Source of the DNA: Actinomycetota bacterium
GTDB taxonomy: Bacteria; Actinomycetota; Acidimicrobiia; Acidimicrobiales; AC-14
Reading direction: 5' to 3'
Assembly: GCA_040754375.1 (NCBI GenBank)
Contig: JBFMCT010000006.1
Span: 27,062 to 91,061, forward strand
Length of the DNA stretch: 64,000 nucleotides
Both the position numbers and the translations under genes were made by a program. This document shows positions 61,653 through 64,000 of this stretch, in pieces. The first letter of the stretch is position 1. Each line of letters begins with the position of its first letter. The notes under the pieces are model-generated. The model made no database searches and had not been told where the DNA came from. It saw only the letters and a list, made by a program, of their open reading frames with translations.

Positions 61653-62253
61653 AGTTCTCCAGCAGGCGCAGGCCGGCGGCGCCCGACTTCTCGGGGTGGA
61701 ACTGGGTGGCCCACAGCCGGCCCCGCTCGACGGCGGCCACCACCGGGCCCCCGTAGTCACAGGTGGCGGCCACACCGGCGGCGGTGGCGTCGGCGCCCGC
61801 GGGCTCGGGGGCGTAGGAGTGGACGAAGTAGGCCCACACCGGGTCGTCGAGGCCCTCCAGCATGGCCACGTCGGGCCGGCTGCGCACGAGCACGTTCCAC
61901 TGCATCTGGGGCCGCTTGACGCCCTCGGGTAGCCGGCGCACGACGCCGGGCAGCACGCCCAAGCCCACCACCCCGGGGTCCTCCTCGGACCACTCGTAGA
62001 GCATCTGCATGCCGACGCAGATCCCCAGGAACGGCTTGCCCTGGGCGATGGCCCCCAGCGCGGCGGTGTCCAGGCCCGACTCTCGCAGGGCCTCCATGCA
62101 CCGGCCGAAGGCCCCCACCCCGGGCAGCACCACGGCCTCGGCCCCGTCGACCTCACACGGGTCGGCGGTCAGGCGGGCGTCGGCCCCCACCCGCTGGAGG
62201 GCCTTCTCGGCCGACCGCAGGTTGCCGATCCCGTAGTCGAGGACGGCGATCAC
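61627..62253 (-). CDS. hisH: Imidazole glycerol phosphate synthase, glutaminase subunit
   Basis: A class I glutamine amidotransferase: oxyanion strand VLPGVGAFGRCMEAL, nucleophile Cys in FLGICVGMQMLYEWSEEDPG, and His/Glu in LWATQFHPEKSGAAGLRLL. The opening IAVLDYGIGNLRSAEKALQR is diagnostic for HisH. The 208-residue length is normal. GTG at 62253 lies three bases from the hisB stop. It feeds ammonia to HisF. Confidence 0.96.
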   Translation of the reverse strand: MIAVLDYGIGNLRSAEKALQRVGADARLTADPCEVDGAEAVVLPGVGAFGRCMEALRESGLDTAALGAIAQGKPFLGICVGMQMLYEWSEEDPGVVGLGVLPGVVRRLPEGVKRPQMQWNVLVRSRPDVAMLEGLDDPVWAYFVHSYAPEPAGADATAAGVAATCDYGGPVVAAVERGRLWATQFHPEKSGAAGLRLLENFVRSVPGR

Positions 62254-62256
62254 GGC

Positions 62257-62847
62257 CTACAGCGTCCCCTTGGTGGACGGGACGGTGCCGCCCGCGTCCT
62301 CGACGCGTACGGCGTCACGCAGGGCGCGGGCCACCCCCTTGAACGACGCCTCCAAGATGTGGTGGGAGTTCTTGCCGCTGACCATGCGCAGGTGCAAGGT
62401 GATGGCCGCCGAGGTGACGAACGCCCGCCAGAACTCCTCGGCCAACTGGGGGTCGAAGGGCGGGTTGCCCAGGGCCTCGCCCCCGGGCTCGACGTCGTAG
62501 TGCAGGTAGGGCCGGCCCGACAGGTCGAGGGCCACGTCGACCAGGGCCTCGTCGAGGGGCAGGGTTATCGAGGCGAACCGGCGTACGCCCGCCTTGTCGC
62601 CCAGGGCGTCGCGCAGGCACTCGCCCAGGGCGATGCCCACGTCCTCGACCGTGTGGTGGGCGTCGACGTCGAGGTCGCCCTCGGCCACCAGCGACAGGTC
62701 GAACCCGCCGTGGCGGCCCAGTTGGGCCACCATGTGGTCGAAGAAGGGCAGGCCGGTGGACACCTCCACCTGGCCCCGGCCGTCGAGGTCGAGGACGATC
62801 TCGATGCGGGTCTCTTTGGTGTGGCGGGAGCGGGTGGCCTGGCGCAT
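62257..62847 (-). CDS. hisB: Imidazoleglycerol-phosphate dehydratase
   Basis: The 196-residue stand-alone dehydratase has GLPFFDHMVAQLGRHGGFDL, VDAHHTVEDVGIALGECL and GKNSHHILEASFKGVARAL, with the paired His and Glu residues that bind two Mn ions. It lacks the phosphatase half found in enterobacterial HisB. ATG at 62847 shares one base with the hisC stop (TGATG), so they are coupled. Confidence 0.96.
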   Translation of the reverse strand: MRQATRSRHTKETRIEIVLDLDGRGQVEVSTGLPFFDHMVAQLGRHGGFDLSLVAEGDLDVDAHHTVEDVGIALGECLRDALGDKAGVRRFASITLPLDEALVDVALDLSGRPYLHYDVEPGGEALGNPPFDPQLAEEFWRAFVTSAAITLHLRMVSGKNSHHILEASFKGVARALRDAVRVEDAGGTVPSTKGTL

Positions 62848-63917
62848 CAGGCGAGCACCTCTTTCAGGGCGGTGAGGAACAGGTCGTTCTCGGCGGGGGT
62901 GCCGACCGTCACCCGCAGGCAGCCGGCCAGGCGGGGCCACGAGGAGCAGTCGCGCACGAGGACCGACCGCTCCACCAGGCCCTTCCACACGGCCGCCGCA
63001 TCGGCCGCCCGGGGGCGGAAGAGCACGAAGTTGGCCCCCGAGGGCCACACGTCGACGGCCAGGCGGCCCAGGCCGGCCACCAGCCGCTCCCGCTCGCCCA
63101 CGACGGCGGCCACCCGGGCCTCCATCTCCGCCTGGTGCCCCAGGGCCAGCCGCCCGGCCGCCTGGGTGGCGGCGTCGAGGTGGTAAGGCAGCAGCACCCG
63201 CTCGCAGGCCTCGACCACCTCGGCCGGGGCGACCAGGTACCCGAGGCGCACGGCGGCCATCGACCACGTCTTGGAGTAGGTACGGGTGACGGCCAGGGGC
63301 CGGTCGGGCGCCACCAGTGACAGAGCCGACCAGGGGGCGAACTGGGCGTAGGCCTCGTCCACCACGACCAGCCCGGGGGCCGTCTCCACGACTTCTTCGA
63401 CCAAGGCGCGGGGCTCGACCAGCCCGGTGGGGTTGTTGGGCGTGCACAGGAAGGTGATCGCCGGCCGGGCCTCGGCCAGCAGCCGGCGGACCTCGCCGGG
63501 GTCGAGGGTGAAGTCGGCCCGCCTCTCCCCCACGGCCACCTCGGTGCCGCAGATGCGGGCGATGTGGCTGTGCAGGGCGTAGGTCGGCTCGAACACGGCC
63601 GCCTTGCGACCCGGGCCGCCGTAGGCCAGGCACAGGGCCTGGAGGGCCTCGTTGGACCCCTTGGTGGCGATCACCTGGGACGGGTCGACCCCGTGGGACT
63701 CGGCGATGGCCGCCCGCAGGGCCCGGGCCTGGCGGTCGGGGTAACGGTTGTAGCTGACGGTGGCCAGCTCCGCGAGCCACGCGTCGCGCCAGCCGTCGGG
63801 CGGCGGGTAAGGCGACTCGTTGGTGTTGAGCCGCACCGTCACCGGCACCTGGCGGGAGTGGTAGCCCTCCAGCTCGGCCAGGTCGTCGCGCACGGGCGGG
63901 AGCCGGCTGGTCATCAC
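62847..63917 (-). CDS. hisC: Histidinol-phosphate aminotransferase
   Basis: A fold-type I PLP enzyme of 356 residues: VRLNTNESPYPPPDGW, YPDRQARALRAAIAESHG, ATKGSNEALQAL, FLCTPNNPTGLVEPRALVEE, VVVDEAYAQFAPWSAL and the PLP Lys in TRTYSKTWSMAAVRLGYLVA. It converts imidazole acetol phosphate and glutamate to histidinol phosphate. The start is GTG at 63917 or ATG at 63914. hisD is expected further along but outside the window. Confidence 0.95.
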   Translation of the reverse strand: MMTSRLPPVRDDLAELEGYHSRQVPVTVRLNTNESPYPPPDGWRDAWLAELATVSYNRYPDRQARALRAAIAESHGVDPSQVIATKGSNEALQALCLAYGGPGRKAAVFEPTYALHSHIARICGTEVAVGERRADFTLDPGEVRRLLAEARPAITFLCTPNNPTGLVEPRALVEEVVETAPGLVVVDEAYAQFAPWSALSLVAPDRPLAVTRTYSKTWSMAAVRLGYLVAPAEVVEACERVLLPYHLDAATQAAGRLALGHQAEMEARVAAVVGERERLVAGLGRLAVDVWPSGANFVLFRPRAADAAAVWKGLVERSVLVRDCSSWPRLAGCLRVTVGTPAENDLFLTALKEVLA

Positions 63918-64000
63918 TGGTCAACCATCTGACGGTGGTCGCCCAGTGATTGCTGATTGGACCGGCCTCCCGGGCCGGTCACTGGGCCCACCATCTGACG
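63914..64000. repeat. Direct repeat and hairpin upstream of hisC
   Basis: TCACTGGTCAACCATCTGACG (first 20 bases quoted as TCACTGGTCAACCATCTGAC) near 63914 recurs with small changes as TCACTGGGCCCACCATCTGA at 63979-64000. Between them GACCGGCC (63960-63967) pairs with GGCCGGTC (63973-63980). Upstream of the hisC start, this could be a regulatory leader or a terminator of the preceding gene. Confidence 0.5.

Overview
The window is very GC-rich, uses GTG, TTG and apparently one CTG start, and packs genes with 4-nt stop/start overlaps (GTGA, TTGA, ATGA). A furA-katG pair, an InhA-like enoyl reductase, an AccD6-like carboxyltransferase and a DevR/DevS-like pair point to a high-GC actinobacterium. 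A deep lineage such as Acidimicrobiia is plausible but is inference; no rRNA or other taxonomic marker is present.

Layout. 1-4.7 kb: partial glycosyltransferase, a membrane mannosyltransferase-like protein, then aroC-aroA. 4.7-18.3 kb: signalling island with two paralogous response regulator/histidine kinase/lipoprotein cassettes (4761-6996, with a much shortened lipoprotein, and 12952-15658), a DevR/DevS-like pair flanked by two universal stress proteins, an MscS channel, STAS-type proteins and a NarL-type pair. 18.4-32.6 kb: acyl-CoA ligase, acyltransferase, katG/furA, tRNA-Val, a sigma factor, NUDIX, inositol-phosphatase-like protein, a protein probably started at CTG, a cupredoxin lipoprotein, an XRE-like regulator behind a structured leader, a methyltransferase, tRNA-Leu, a DUF2461 protein, a CofE-like ligase and a peroxiredoxin. 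32.7-39.7 kb: FAS II operon on the minus strand (fabD, a lysine-free biotinyl-like protein, fabH, fabG, acpP, fabF, accD6-like, inhA-like). 39.8-45.2 kb: trp genes on the minus strand (trpC, trpB2, trpF, trpB, a PadR regulator, trpA). 45.2-51.2 kb: a two-component pair whose regulator is frameshifted, a lipoprotein, ygfZ, trpE, hisI. 51.3-59.2 kb: PadR regulator with a divergent methyltransferase, then HK-RR-DUF4097-ABC ATPase-FtsX permease, probably an envelope-stress module. 59.4-64 kb: VapBC-like toxin-antitoxin and hisC-hisB-hisH-hisA-hisF.

Together the genes cover shikimate, tryptophan and histidine synthesis, type II fatty acid synthesis, peroxide defence and many signalling systems. 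No prophage, IS element or CRISPR array is visible. The most unusual items are three long intergenic hairpins each with one strand-asymmetric G:U pair, the lysine-free biotinyl-like protein in the FAS operon, the XRE regulator with its attenuator-like leader, the truncated paralogous lipoprotein, and the twin operator boxes between padR and its divergent methyltransferase.
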